Origin: JBGPHT01 sp041484525
GTDB taxonomy: Bacteria; Acidobacteriota; Terriglobia; Bryobacterales; Bryobacteraceae
DNA length: 64,000 bases
Direction: 5' to 3'
Assembly: GCA_041484525.1 (NCBI GenBank)
Contig: JBGPHT010000005.1
Coordinates: forward strand, 42,839-106,838
Both the position numbers and the translations under genes were made by a program. The first letter of the stretch is position 1, and every line of letters starts with the position of its first letter. Shown in pieces: positions 51,417-60,289 of the stretch. The notes under the pieces are model-generated. The model was given only the letters and a program-made list of their open reading frames with translations, did no database searches and had not been told where the DNA came from.

Positions 51417-51809
51417 ATGGCAACGAGTGCAACCGGTGCTGATGACGCGGTCCGGCAGATTCGAGAAATGGACGCGGCGTTTGTGCGGAACGCCAATGCT
51501 GGGAACGTGCCGGCGCTGGTCGACGGATTCTACGCGGAAGACGCGCATTTGATGCCGCCGAATTCACCCAGGATTTCCGGCAAGGCGGCGATCGCTGAGT
51601 TCTGGAAGGCGGTCATCGCGGCGGGCGCCAGCGGTGTTCAGTTGGATACCACGGAGATTTCGACGTCCGGGGAACTGGCCTATGGAGTCGGGAACTATAG
51701 CTACTTGATGAGCGGCAGCCCGCAGGCGGGTAAGTACGTCGTGGTGTATCGGCTCCAACCGAATGGGATGTATCGCGCTGTTGTCGACATGTTTTCGCCC
51801 AACGCATGA
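51417..51809 (+). CDS. SnoaL/DUF4440-like NTF2-fold protein
   Basis: A 130-residue protein with the NTF2-like pattern: IREMDAAFVRNANAGNVPAL at the N-terminal helix, DGFYAEDAHLMPPNSPRISG for the pocket entrance, AIAEFWKAVIAAGASGVQL and the C-terminal strands GKYVVVYRLQPNGMYRAVVD. This is the arrangement of DUF4440/SnoaL-like proteins found throughout soil bacteria. These proteins bind small hydrophobic ligands or act as isomerases or hydrolases; function cannot be set. ATG 51417 follows CGGAGGG. It converges on the permease gene 7 bases downstream. Confidence 0.86.
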   Translation: MATSATGADDAVRQIREMDAAFVRNANAGNVPALVDGFYAEDAHLMPPNSPRISGKAAIAEFWKAVIAAGASGVQLDTTEISTSGELAYGVGNYSYLMSGSPQAGKYVVVYRLQPNGMYRAVVDMFSPNA

Positions 51810-51816
51810 CGGCGGC

Positions 51817-54219
51817 TCACTCGTGGCGGAGCGCGGTCAACGGATCGACTCTGGTGGCGCGGATGGCGGGAACGAGGTTCGCCAGCGCGGCGACGGCCAG
51901 CAGGATCATCACGACGCCCGCGAACGTGTATGGGTCGGTGGCGGTGATGCCGTAGAGGAGCGTGCCCATGAGGCGCGTGAGCGCGAGCGCGGCGGCCAGT
52001 CCCACGGCAGCGCCGGCGAGGACGGGCTTCATGCCTTCCCTGAAAACCTGGATCGATAGGTCGGCGGCGCGCGCGCCCAGTGCCATGCGGATGCCGATCT
52101 CCTGCGTGCGGCGGCGGACCGAATACGCGATCACGCCGTAGATGCCGATGGCCGCCAGCACCAGGGCGACCGCGGCGAAGACACCCAACAGGAAAGTGGC
52201 GAGGCGGGGGCGCCAGAGACGGTCGGCGATCACGTGCGTCATGGCCTGCGCTTCCGAAATGGGGAGGTTACGATCCACGCGCGAGACGGCGGTGCGGGCG
52301 GCGCTGAGCACGGCTTCGGGAGCGATGCGGGTGCAGACAACGAACGTCAGGTACGCGAGTCCCATCGAGTCGGGGCGCTGGTAATACGCAACGTAGATCT
52401 CGTCATCGGGCTCCGAGGTCCAGTCGGACTGGCGCGCGTTTTTGGCGATGCCAACCACCGTGAGCTGCTTCCCGCCGAAGCGAATGCGCTTGCCGATGGC
52501 GGATTCGCCGGGCCAGCGTCGGCGCGCCATGGCCTGGTTGATAATGGCGGCGCCGGGGGCAGCCTCGTCGTCGTGATCGGTGAAGTCGCGGCCTTCGAGG
52601 ATGCCGATCCGCATGGCGCGGAAATAGCCGGGCATGGCGACGCGGTAGGCGGCGCTGAGTCCTTCGCCGGGTGGCAGCGCGGGGCGGCCTTCGATGCTGT
52701 AGCCGAGGGTCCAGATGTCGCCCCCGATAGGCAGGTGATTGATGGCCGCCGCAGATTCGACGCCGGGGGCCGCCGCCAGTTCTTCACGTACGCGGCGGAA
52801 GACGGGGGCGCGGCGGCCATCGTGATTGAAATCGGTGCCGGCGAGCGAGACCTGCAAGGTGAGGAGCTGATTGGGATCGAAGCCGGCGTCCACCGATTGC
52901 AGCCGCAGCATGGTGCGGATCATCAGCCCGGCGCCGGCCAGCAGCACCAGCGAGAGGGCCACTTCGGCGGCGATCAGGATGGAGCGCGTGCTTCGGCCGG
53001 TTGCGCCCGTGGTTCCGCGGCCGCCATCCTTGAGAGCTTCACCCACCCGCGCGCCAGCGGCTTGGGCGGCGGGAACGATTCCAGCGAGGATGGCGCCGGC
53101 AATCGAAATAGCCGCGGCGAACAGCAGCGCGATGGGGCCGATGGCTAACTCGTCCTGGCGCGGCAGGCTGGCGGGCGGGAGCATGGCGCTCAGGGCGCGG
53201 ACGGAGGCGAAGGCGATCGCGATGCCCGCGGCTCCGCCCGCGATCGCGAGGCACAGCATCTCGGTGAGGGCCATGCGGATGAGCCGCAGGCGGGTGGCGC
53301 CGATGGCCACGCGCAGCGCCATCTCCTTGCGGCGGGCGACGGCGCGCGTGAGCGTGAGGTTGGCGACGTTGGCGCACGCGATCAGGAACACAAAGGCCAC
53401 GGTCGCGAGCAGCACAAGCAGCGTGGTGCGGACTTGGCCGACCACTTTCTCATGCAGCGGGACCACGCTGATGCCGAGCTTGGCGTTGGTGGCAGGATGA
53501 AGTTCGGCAAGGCTGTGCGCCAGGCTGTCCATCTCCGACTGTGCCTGGGCGACGGTGACGCCGGGGCGCAGGCGCGCGAAGACGCGGAGTGAGCGGCCGT
53601 CACGGTCGTTGAGGCGGGGCGAGAGGTCGAGCAGGGTCCACATCTCCGCCCGTGTCGCCCAGAATGGGGCGAAGCGGAACGGCGGCGGCATCACGCCAAT
53701 AACGGTGTAGGACGCCTGGTCAAGCGGGATCTGGCGGCCGACGATGGCCGGGTCGCCGCCGAAGCGGCGCTGCCAGAGGGCATGGGAGATCAGCAGCAGT
53801 TTGGTTCCGGAGACGGCGTCATCCGCGGTGAACGATCGGCCCAGGAGAGGGTCGACGCCGAGAAGGCGCATCATATTGGCCGAAACCTGGAGACCGTTGA
53901 TTGTCTCCGTGCGATCGCTGCCGGCCAGATTCGCGCGCCAGTATTGCGCCGCAGCCATCGGTTGGAGTGAGCGGGCGGACTTCTGGTAGTCGAGAAAGTC
54001 GGCGGGCGAAACGGGATTGCGGCCGTTGTGGAGCGCGACCACCAATTGCTCCGGGTGGGAGTAGGGCAGGGGACGGAGAAGGACGGAATGCACCACGCTG
54101 AAAATCGCGGTGGTGGCGCCGATGCCGAGGGCCAGTACGAGGACCGTGGTAATGGCGAAGGCGCGGCTCCGCGAGAGGGCGCGCAGCGAATAGCGTAGGT
54201 CCTGGACGAGGATCGGCAT
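51817..54219 (-). CDS. Acidobacterial duplicated orphan permease (ADOP), MacB/FtsX-type
   Basis: About 800 residues from ATG 54219 (MPILVQDLRYSLRALSRSR). The usual ADOP layout is visible: one N-terminal membrane segment (AITTVLVLALGIGATTAIFS), a MacB_PCD periplasmic domain, an FtsX domain with three segments (LLVLLATVAFVFLIACANVA; AVARRKEMALRVAIGATRLR), then a second MacB_PCD domain and FtsX domain (VRRRTQEIGIRMALGARAAD). No ATPase gene is adjacent, consistent with the orphan name. These paralogues are abundant in Acidobacteria; their substrate is unknown. The short earlier in-frame start is not supported. Confidence 0.93.
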   Translation of the reverse strand: MPILVQDLRYSLRALSRSRAFAITTVLVLALGIGATTAIFSVVHSVLLRPLPYSHPEQLVVALHNGRNPVSPADFLDYQKSARSLQPMAAAQYWRANLAGSDRTETINGLQVSANMMRLLGVDPLLGRSFTADDAVSGTKLLLISHALWQRRFGGDPAIVGRQIPLDQASYTVIGVMPPPFRFAPFWATRAEMWTLLDLSPRLNDRDGRSLRVFARLRPGVTVAQAQSEMDSLAHSLAELHPATNAKLGISVVPLHEKVVGQVRTTLLVLLATVAFVFLIACANVANLTLTRAVARRKEMALRVAIGATRLRLIRMALTEMLCLAIAGGAAGIAIAFASVRALSAMLPPASLPRQDELAIGPIALLFAAAISIAGAILAGIVPAAQAAGARVGEALKDGGRGTTGATGRSTRSILIAAEVALSLVLLAGAGLMIRTMLRLQSVDAGFDPNQLLTLQVSLAGTDFNHDGRRAPVFRRVREELAAAPGVESAAAINHLPIGGDIWTLGYSIEGRPALPPGEGLSAAYRVAMPGYFRAMRIGILEGRDFTDHDDEAAPGAAIINQAMARRRWPGESAIGKRIRFGGKQLTVVGIAKNARQSDWTSEPDDEIYVAYYQRPDSMGLAYLTFVVCTRIAPEAVLSAARTAVSRVDRNLPISEAQAMTHVIADRLWRPRLATFLLGVFAAVALVLAAIGIYGVIAYSVRRRTQEIGIRMALGARAADLSIQVFREGMKPVLAGAAVGLAAALALTRLMGTLLYGITATDPYTFAGVVMILLAVAALANLVPAIRATRVDPLTALRHE

Positions 54220-54260
54220 AGATGAAGGTAGGACGATCCGCGGCGGCAAACGGTTAGGGC

Positions 54261-54827
54261 CTACTTCTTCGCGTCGGGCTTGGCGGCGGCCGGCCGCGCC
54301 TGGTCGTATTGCTGCACAATCTCGGTCGAGATATTCGTCGCTTGGGCGGCCCACACGACCGGCGGGTTGCCGTCGAGGACTAGCGTATAGCCCTTCTGCG
54401 CGGCGTATTTGTCGATGACGGCCACCATCTTAGCGGTCAGGTCCTGATTGAGTTTGGAGCTTTCCTGCTCGGCCTCGGTGTTGAGGTCGTCCGCGTCGCG
54501 CGTGAGGTTGCGCTTGCGCTTCTGAATTTCGTCGCTAAGGCGCGCGCGTTCCTCGTCGCTCAGAGTAGTGGCGCCTTTGCGAAGCTTGTCTTCCAGAGTT
54601 TCGATGGCGGTTTGCTCCTTCTGGAGTTGTGCCTTTTTCTTCTCTAAGCCGGCCTGCATCGCCGCGATAGCCTGGCTGCCTTCTTTGGTGCTGACGAGGA
54701 CGCCCTGCATGTCGAGGACGGCGATCTTGGCGGCCAGCGGCGCCGGAGCGGAGACGGTCTGCGTACGCGTGGCCACGGCGGCAAATCCCAGCACCATGGC
54801 GGCACAAAGAACAGTGTTCGGCTGCAT
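54261..54827 (-). CDS. OmpH/Skp-like periplasmic chaperone
   Basis: A 188-residue secreted protein from ATG 54827 with signal peptide MQPNTVLCAAMVLGFAAVAT. The OmpH/Skp family pattern is present: KIAVLDMQGVLVSTKEGSQA at the start, a long coiled coil (LEKKKAQLQKEQTAIETLED to KRNLTRDADDLNTEAEQESS), and the end AVIDKYAAQKGYTLVLDGNP with TNISTEIVQQYDQ. Skp-type chaperones escort unfolded outer-membrane proteins in the periplasm. It is encoded alone, away from bamA, which suggests an additional paralogue. The tail is Ala/Lys-rich. Confidence 0.87.
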   Translation of the reverse strand: MQPNTVLCAAMVLGFAAVATRTQTVSAPAPLAAKIAVLDMQGVLVSTKEGSQAIAAMQAGLEKKKAQLQKEQTAIETLEDKLRKGATTLSDEERARLSDEIQKRKRNLTRDADDLNTEAEQESSKLNQDLTAKMVAVIDKYAAQKGYTLVLDGNPPVVWAAQATNISTEIVQQYDQARPAAAKPDAKK

Positions 54828-54932
54828 AACATCTAACCTCTTGCGGGATAGTATCAGAGGATTTTCGTTTTGAGAATTGTATATCTTCGGCACGGTGTTG
54901 CCGCGCAGCGACATAGGCGCATAATAGCTGAT

Positions 54933-56210
54933 GTGAAAACCATTCCCGTGTTGCTGTTGCTGGCTGCAGCGGCAGGTGCTCAGGATCTGCTGCCGCCGGG
55001 AGTGTTGTTAGTGTCGCGCATCAAAAACCATATCCGGCAGGAGATGAAGCGGCTGCCCGACTGCACCTGTCTCCAAACGGTGCGGCGATTTCGAAAGCCG
55101 GCGGGCGGCACGATGCAGCCGCTCGACACCGTGCGGTTGGAGGTTCTGTTTACCGGCCATCAGGAACTGTACGGGTCGCCTGGCAGCGGGGCTTTTTCGG
55201 AGGATCCCCCGATAGCGTTCGTGAGCAGTGGAATGCTCGGCGACGGAATGTTCGGCACGTTCGTGAAGAATATCTTCATTGAAGAAGCCGCCATGTTCGT
55301 TTATCGCGGTGAAGAGGATCTGGCGGACCGGCGCGTGGCGAAGTACGATTTCCGGTTGCCGTCCATGCTCAGCGAGTATCGCATTTCCCTGCCTGAGGGC
55401 AGCGGCGTGGCTGGCGTGAAGGGCTCGTTCTGGGCCGACCCGCAGTCATTCGACCTGGTGCGGCTGGAGGTGCACACCGACGATCTTCCGCCGGCCTTGC
55501 CGATCGAGGACGTGGTGAATGTGATGAACTACGCGCACGTGGACGTGGGCGGGCAAACCATTCTGCTGCCTGAGACGCAAGAAGTGCGCATGGTCCGTCT
55601 GAACGGGGAGGAGAGCCGGAATACGGTGGAGCTTACGCACTGCCGGTCTTTCCAGACCGAGAGCACGATCCGGACGGATGTGGAAGCCGTGGCAGCGGCT
55701 GTGTTGCGGACAGAGCCTACCGGGCCCGCGGTGAAAGTGGGGTCGGCTGTGAGAACGGTGCCCGCAGGTTTCCTGGTGACCGTGCGATTGAAGACGCCGA
55801 TCACCGAGAAGTCGGCGGTAGGAGCGTCGATCGAAGCCGTGGTGGCGGGCGACGTCAAATCGAAGTCCGGCGTGCTGATACCGGACGGCGCGGTGGTGCA
55901 CGGACGCATCCGGAGGCTGGAGCGAAGCGGGCAGGCGGGTGAGTATCACGTCGTGGGTCTGGAGTTGGTGGACATCGAAGCCGGGGATGCGCGGCTGCGG
56001 TTCTTCGCCGAGCTGCAGAGCCTGGATGCGGCCGGGGCGGAGTGGATCGTATCCGGACAGACTAAGACGACGAGGAACGCGACAGAATCGTTCTGGGTGG
56101 AGGACCTGCCTGGAGTGGGAGCATTTTCCGTGAAGGGAAAGACATTCGAATTGGCGGCGGGAGCGAAGATGGTGTGGAAGACGCGTGCGCTGGCGAATCC
56201 GGCACGCTGA
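54933..56210 (+). CDS. Secreted protein of unknown function
   Basis: A 425-residue protein starting at GTG 54933, which begins a clean signal peptide (VKTIPVLLLLAAAAGAQD); the earlier in-frame start would put 21 charged residues before it. I do not recognise the family by name. The N-terminal two-thirds (IRQEMKRLPDCTCLQTVRRF, EDLADRRVAKYDFRLPSMLS, SFWADPQSFDLVRLEVHTDD) has the look of LolA/outer-membrane lipoprotein-sorting-like beta folds seen in Acidobacteria. The C-terminal third (VRLKTPITEKSAVGASIEAV, GVLIPDGAVVHGRIRRLE) is beta-rich and suggests a surface or binding domain. Confidence 0.72.
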   Translation: MKTIPVLLLLAAAAGAQDLLPPGVLLVSRIKNHIRQEMKRLPDCTCLQTVRRFRKPAGGTMQPLDTVRLEVLFTGHQELYGSPGSGAFSEDPPIAFVSSGMLGDGMFGTFVKNIFIEEAAMFVYRGEEDLADRRVAKYDFRLPSMLSEYRISLPEGSGVAGVKGSFWADPQSFDLVRLEVHTDDLPPALPIEDVVNVMNYAHVDVGGQTILLPETQEVRMVRLNGEESRNTVELTHCRSFQTESTIRTDVEAVAAAVLRTEPTGPAVKVGSAVRTVPAGFLVTVRLKTPITEKSAVGASIEAVVAGDVKSKSGVLIPDGAVVHGRIRRLERSGQAGEYHVVGLELVDIEAGDARLRFFAELQSLDAAGAEWIVSGQTKTTRNATESFWVEDLPGVGAFSVKGKTFELAAGAKMVWKTRALANPAR

Positions 56211-56215
56211 CGGGC

Positions 56216-56509
56216 CTAGCGGTGGACGTACAGCAAATTGCCGTCGCGATCGCGGAAAGGCAATGCTCTTACAGGAAAATGCGATCCGCGGATGAATGCG
56301 CGCAGGGGCGAGCCGGTAACGCGCGTGCCGGAGCCGATGCGGGCGGAGATCAGACCATCGAGCGAGAGCTGGTGGTAGATTTCGAGTACTGTGGTGCGAG
56401 AGATGCCGAGCTGCCGTGCCAACGCGCGCGTGGAGGGGAGCTTTTCACCGGGGCGGAGACGGCCGTCGCGGATGGACTGCCGGAGCGAATCGTAAAGCTC
56501 TACCCTCAT
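56216..56509 (-). CDS. Short GntR-type winged-helix protein
   Basis: A 97-residue protein containing a full GntR DNA-binding domain: LYDSLRQSIRDGRLRPGEKL, PSTRALARQLGISRTTVLEI and YHQLSLDGLISARIGSGTRV. The usual C-terminal effector domain is absent; in MocR/PdxR relatives an aminotransferase domain of 350 residues would follow. Instead it ends LPFRDRDGNLLYVHR, whose D-x-D-G-N-x-L pattern resembles the C-terminus of VOC proteins. It is either a natural mini-GntR regulator or a truncated one. The VOC gene at 56575 is divergent, 65 bases away, and is a likely target. Confidence 0.75.
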   Translation of the reverse strand: MRVELYDSLRQSIRDGRLRPGEKLPSTRALARQLGISRTTVLEIYHQLSLDGLISARIGSGTRVTGSPLRAFIRGSHFPVRALPFRDRDGNLLYVHR

Positions 56510-56574
56510 ATGCGGCCAAGTGGCTCTTCAAATTCTCGCACGCTTGCCGGATGTAAATAGGTAAGGAGGAGATC

Positions 56575-56982
56575 ATGTTTTCGAGCGGCAACGTTACGGT
56601 TTATGTTTCCAACATGGACGCCGCAGTTCGCTTCTACACACAGGTGCTGGGGCTGAAGCTGGCGTACCGGTTCGGCGATCATTGGGCATCGGTGGAGGTG
56701 GGGAAGGGACTGACGATCGGGCTGCATCCGGCGTCGGCGGAGGCGCCGGCGGGGCGGAAGGGCTCGATGACGATCGGCCTCGAGCTGACCGGAACGCTTC
56801 AAGACGCGGTCAAGACGCTCGAGGCGAAGGGCGTCAAATTCCTAGGACCGGTAGTGAATGAAGGCAAGGCCGGGTCCTTCGCGCATTTCGAGGACCCGGA
56901 TGGGAACGGGCTCTACCTGGCCGAGTTGAAATGGAGCTACGTGAACCAGGGCGAGGGGGAATATCAGCAAGCGAAGAAGTAG
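56575..56982 (+). CDS. VOC (glyoxalase/bleomycin resistance) family protein
   Basis: A 135-residue single VOC domain. The first beta-alpha-beta-beta-beta unit is NVTVYVSNMDAAVRFYTQVL followed by LKLAYRFGDHWASVEVGKGL, and the second has LQDAVKTLEAKGVKFLGPVV and SFAHFEDPDGNGLYLAELKW, where Glu in AELK is the usual metal ligand. VOC proteins do glyoxalase, dioxygenase or drug-binding chemistry; the substrate is not known. ATG 56575 follows TAAGGAGGAG. A short GntR regulator is divergent to it. Confidence 0.88.
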   Translation: MFSSGNVTVYVSNMDAAVRFYTQVLGLKLAYRFGDHWASVEVGKGLTIGLHPASAEAPAGRKGSMTIGLELTGTLQDAVKTLEAKGVKFLGPVVNEGKAGSFAHFEDPDGNGLYLAELKWSYVNQGEGEYQQAKK

Positions 56983-56988
56983 CCGCGC

Positions 56989-57774
56989 CTACTTTTTCTG
57001 CAGCCGGATGCGGCCGTTGAAGGTGCGAAAGGTGATCTCGGGGCCGCCGCCGTTGATGGTGGCGTAGATGGTGCGGTCATAGGTCAGGCGGTAGCGGCCG
57101 CTGCCCGAAGTGCCGGACTGCGAGACGGGGCCGCCCGCGGTCAGCTTCACGTCGAAGTCGCTGTAGATCTCGCCGCGGTCGGTGCGCATCTTCAGGTTGG
57201 CCTTGGTGTCGGCGGGCAGGGTCACGTCGATCGGTCCGTTGAAGCTGGTGAAGGACAGCGGCTTGTTGCGGTCGGTGCGCGCCATCGTTACGGAGATGGC
57301 TCCGTTTCGCGAATTCGCCAGCACGTTCCCGGAAACATTGTCCAGACGAACTTCCCCGTTCATGGTATCTACCGCGATTTCGCCGTTGACACCTTCCACC
57401 GTGATAGCGCCGTTCATGGTCTTGAGGTGCAGTGTGGTGTCAGTAGGCACCGTGAGGGTCAGATTTTTCGGCGAGCCCATGCGAACGTGGATGTTGACCG
57501 TGTTGTCGTCCGCGTCAATATCCAGACCGCGCAGCACGTCGATGCGCTTCATTCCACCCGAGGTGGCAGACGCACGCCGCGAAGAGGAGCCGTCGGTCTC
57601 GACGATAATTTCCTTGCCGCTGTACGCCTTGACCGTGATAGAGCCCTGAATCAGCTTGGCCTGCACCTCGCGCGGACCGGGCGTGCTGCGCGCCGGTACC
57701 ACCACGCGGTCCTGCGCGGAGGCGATCGCGCAAATGGTTAACAGCAGGCTCAGGGGAAGCAGTATCGGTTTCAT
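56989..57774 (-). CDS. DUF4097-family secreted beta-helix protein, copy 2
   Basis: A 261-residue protein with a signal peptide (MKPILLPLSLLLTICAIASA). The mature part is a series of short beta-strand repeats with N-G/N-x-x-G turns typical of DUF4097 (LKTMNGAITVEGVNGEIAVD, TMNGEVRLDNVSGNVLANSR, SFNGPIDVTLPADTKANLKM, TDRGEIYSDFDV). DUF4097 solenoids resemble bactofilin and adhesin-like proteins and are often controlled by ECF sigma factors. It follows another DUF4097 gene by 25 bases and ends the sigma/anti-sigma operon. Confidence 0.87.
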   Translation of the reverse strand: MKPILLPLSLLLTICAIASAQDRVVVPARSTPGPREVQAKLIQGSITVKAYSGKEIIVETDGSSSRRASATSGGMKRIDVLRGLDIDADDNTVNIHVRMGSPKNLTLTVPTDTTLHLKTMNGAITVEGVNGEIAVDTMNGEVRLDNVSGNVLANSRNGAISVTMARTDRNKPLSFTSFNGPIDVTLPADTKANLKMRTDRGEIYSDFDVKLTAGGPVSQSGTSGSGRYRLTYDRTIYATINGGGPEITFRTFNGRIRLQKK

Positions 57775-57799
57775 GAGAATAATCCTAAAAAATCCGTTT

Positions 57800-58663
57800 C
57801 TAGATGGCCTTCGAGTGTAGCCGGATGGGGCCGTTGAGCGTATGGAACGAGAACTCCGGCCCGCCGTTCCCCACCCGGGCCCGCTGCGGGTAGTGGTTCG
57901 AGCGGTACACGAACTTCCACCTCCCGCCGTCGGTTGAGCCCGCCGGCGCGAGGGGCGTCACATCAAAGTCCGACCAGACCCCGCCGTTGAGAGTCTGGAA
58001 TTCCAGGTCCGCGTCCAGCCTCGGCTGGAAGTAGATATCGATCTTGCCGTTCAACGTGTGGAACGACGACTTCTTCGCGGGGTTTCGGCTGAACGAAATG
58101 TTCACCGGCCCATTAAGGGTGTTGGCCGATCCCGATCCCCCGATGTCCTCCATGTCGATGCGGCCGTTCAAGGTGTGAACATCGAAATCGCCGCTGATCT
58201 TCTTCACGTCGATGGCGCTGTTCAACGTCTTGAGCGTCAGCTCGGTTTCGGCGGGCACCTGCAAGTCGTATTCGAAATAGACGTGATAGCCGTAGTAGTC
58301 ATCGCCGCGGTAGTTCGTGCCGCCATTGGAGCTGCGGAACGGGCCGTCCACGTAAAGCCGCACGAAATTGCCCTGCTGCGAGATGTCGAGCTTGACGTCG
58401 CGCTTGGCCTCCGCCATAGCTTCGTTGGAGCGGGCGCGGATGCGCTTCTCGACCGTCATCTGAATCTGCGAGCCGGCGGCGCCGGTGACGTGGATAGCGC
58501 CACTGATGTTGTCGACCAGCAGCTTTTTGGCATCGGCGCCGCTGAGTGTGAATGTGCGGCGGCTGGTCTCGTGGTCTTCATACCGCCACGACGAGTCATC
58601 GTCGCTATTGCCAAAGGCGGCGAGCGGGAGGAAGGCGGCGGCGATCAGGATCTTGTATCTCAT
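57800..58663 (-). CDS. DUF4097-family secreted beta-helix protein, copy 1
   Basis: A 287-residue protein from ATG 58663, chosen because it overlaps the anti-sigma TGA as ATGA and starts a signal peptide (MRYKILIAAAFLPLAAFG). An acidic, aromatic linker follows, then DUF4097-type repeats: LTLKTLNSAIDVKKISGDFD, VHTLNGRIDMEDIGGSGSAN, TLNGPVNISFSRNPAKKSSF and EFQTLNGGVWSDFDVTPLAP. Periplasmic or outer-surface location is inferred. It is coupled to the anti-sigma gene, so it may be the effector or the signal-transducing partner of this system. Confidence 0.87.
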   Translation of the reverse strand: MRYKILIAAAFLPLAAFGNSDDDSSWRYEDHETSRRTFTLSGADAKKLLVDNISGAIHVTGAAGSQIQMTVEKRIRARSNEAMAEAKRDVKLDISQQGNFVRLYVDGPFRSSNGGTNYRGDDYYGYHVYFEYDLQVPAETELTLKTLNSAIDVKKISGDFDVHTLNGRIDMEDIGGSGSANTLNGPVNISFSRNPAKKSSFHTLNGKIDIYFQPRLDADLEFQTLNGGVWSDFDVTPLAPAGSTDGGRWKFVYRSNHYPQRARVGNGGPEFSFHTLNGPIRLHSKAI

Positions 58664-59499
58664 TGAGAAGCTCCCAGTTTGTCGAGCGCCCACTGCGCGC
58701 GCTGGCGGACGGATTCGTCGGCCTGTGCGTTCTTGGCGAGCTTGCGCAGCTCGAGCGCGGCATTCGGTTCATTCAACTGCACCAGCACTTCGATCAGCGC
58801 GATCTGGACGAGCGGCGAATCCTGCACCGGGATGGCGTCCACCAGCGCCTGGCGGACGGCGGGATTTGCGCGGGCCAGTTTCTCGAGCGCGTCCACCGCG
58901 GAGAGCCGCACGTTGACGTTGGAATCGTGACTCACAGCACGCAGCAGCGCCTGCTCCACCTGCTCGTCGGGCTTGGCCATCTGGACGCTGTAGGTCACGC
59001 CGCGGAGTCGCGAAGTGGGCGATTGCTCCTGCAGCAGCGAGAGCGCCACCAGTTGGCGCAGGCTTTCCACTTGCCCCTGGAGCAGGGCGAGATCGGGGTT
59101 GACGGCGGTGCCGGCCGTCTTCGGCGACAGCAGATAGCGTCCGCCCGCCAGTCCGGCGGCCACCAGCAGACACGACATCGCCACCTGCCAGACAGTGCGC
59201 GAAGGCCACCATCCGGCGGTTCGGAAGCCCGTGCGCACGGGCACCACGGGACGCTGGCGCGCCGCCTCCATACCGGCCTGATAGGCTTCGAGCATTCCGA
59301 GAAACCGGATCTTCGTGTTCGGGTCCGGCTCCGGTTCCGGCATCGATTCGAGTCCTCTCCACACCACGCCCATATCCGCCATCTCCGCCCGGCAGCCCGA
59401 GCACGTTTCCAGATGTTCGATTACGTTCTCCCTCGCGGCTTCATCCAGACGGCCTGCCAGGCACTCTGGAATCTGCTCGCGGATGCGATCGCAAATCAT
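58660..59499 (-). CDS. Zinc-finger anti-sigma factor fused to HEAT repeats
   Basis: A 279-residue membrane protein. The N-terminus is a ZAS/zf-HC2 anti-sigma domain: Cys3 and the motif HLETCSGC (His29, Cys33, Cys36). A transmembrane segment (VWQVAMSCLLVAAGLAGGRY) lies near residue 103-122. The periplasmic part ends in HEAT-like repeats: VEQALLRAVSHDSNVNVRLS, AVDALEKLARANPAVRQALV and PLVQIALIEVLVQLNEPNAA. The HEAT fusion is unusual for this family and could be the sensing part. Its start overlaps the sigma-factor stop and its stop overlaps the first DUF4097 start, both as 4-base overlaps. Confidence 0.87.
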   Translation of the reverse strand: MICDRIREQIPECLAGRLDEAARENVIEHLETCSGCRAEMADMGVVWRGLESMPEPEPDPNTKIRFLGMLEAYQAGMEAARQRPVVPVRTGFRTAGWWPSRTVWQVAMSCLLVAAGLAGGRYLLSPKTAGTAVNPDLALLQGQVESLRQLVALSLLQEQSPTSRLRGVTYSVQMAKPDEQVEQALLRAVSHDSNVNVRLSAVDALEKLARANPAVRQALVDAIPVQDSPLVQIALIEVLVQLNEPNAALELRKLAKNAQADESVRQRAQWALDKLGASQ

Positions 59500-60044
59500 G
59501 ACGCACGCTCCCCGCGCAGGGCAAGATACCGTTCGCTCAAATCGCGGAGCGCGCGGTAGACCCGGACTTTGACGGTGCCGACTTCGATCTTGAGGACCGA
59601 GGCGATCTCGTCATATTTCAATTCCTGAAACCTGCTCATGATGAGTACTTCTCTCTTTTCGCGCGGCAGCGCGGCCAGCGCTCTCCGCAGCAGGGCCGCT
59701 TCCTGCCGGTTCTGCGCCTGGCGATCGGCCGGCACATCCGTGGACCCGATTTCGACGGCCTCCTCGGACAGGGCGACTTCGCCTTTGTTGCGGCTCGCAT
59801 GATCCATGTACACGTTGCGCGCAATCTGGTAGATCCACGCGCGGAATGCCATCTCCGGCTGGTACGTATGCCGGTACTTCAAGATCCGGAAGAAGACTTC
59901 CTGGACCAGGTCGTCGGCCGCCGGACGGTTGCCGCTGAGGTGCAGGAAATATCGAAACAGGGGACGGTGGTGGCGATCGAAGAGCAGTTCCAGCCTGCCC
60001 ACGTCACCCGCCCGAACTTCCTGCATGATCAGTTCGTCCTGCAC
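59496..60044 (-). CDS. ECF RNA polymerase sigma factor
   Basis: A 182-residue sigma-70 ECF factor. Region 2 is LLFDRHHRPLFRYFLHLSGN, ADDLVQEVFFRILKYRHTYQ and FRAWIYQIARNVYMDHAS; region 4 is LAALPREKREVLIMSRFQEL and YDEIASVLKIEVGTVKVRVY RAL. It is of the RpoE-like type and its anti-sigma gene overlaps directly downstream. The set sigma, anti-sigma with HEAT domain, DUF4097, DUF4097 forms one operon that likely responds to envelope conditions. The 245-base gap upstream to the divergent outer-membrane gene must hold its promoter; no clear motif was found. Confidence 0.93.
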   Translation of the reverse strand: MQDELIMQEVRAGDVGRLELLFDRHHRPLFRYFLHLSGNRPAADDLVQEVFFRILKYRHTYQPEMAFRAWIYQIARNVYMDHASRNKGEVALSEEAVEIGSTDVPADRQAQNRQEAALLRRALAALPREKREVLIMSRFQELKYDEIASVLKIEVGTVKVRVYRALRDLSERYLALRGERAS

Positions 60045-60289
60045 TTGCCTCTGCTTACATAATGGAATACTGGAGCCTGGAGAAAAGGTTACTGGGCCAC
60101 GCTCCGGTCACCTGTGCCGCCCCGGCCACAATGTATACCGTTTCCTACGGTGCGCCAGCCGATCGAACTATTGCAAAATAGAAGAGCAGCAAACACCAAG
60201 GGCTTTGGTCGAGGGAGTGCAACACGTCTGTCTCGGCGCCAATTCCGCCCTTGCCGGCAAATCTGACGTGATTGAATAACGAGGAGTAC

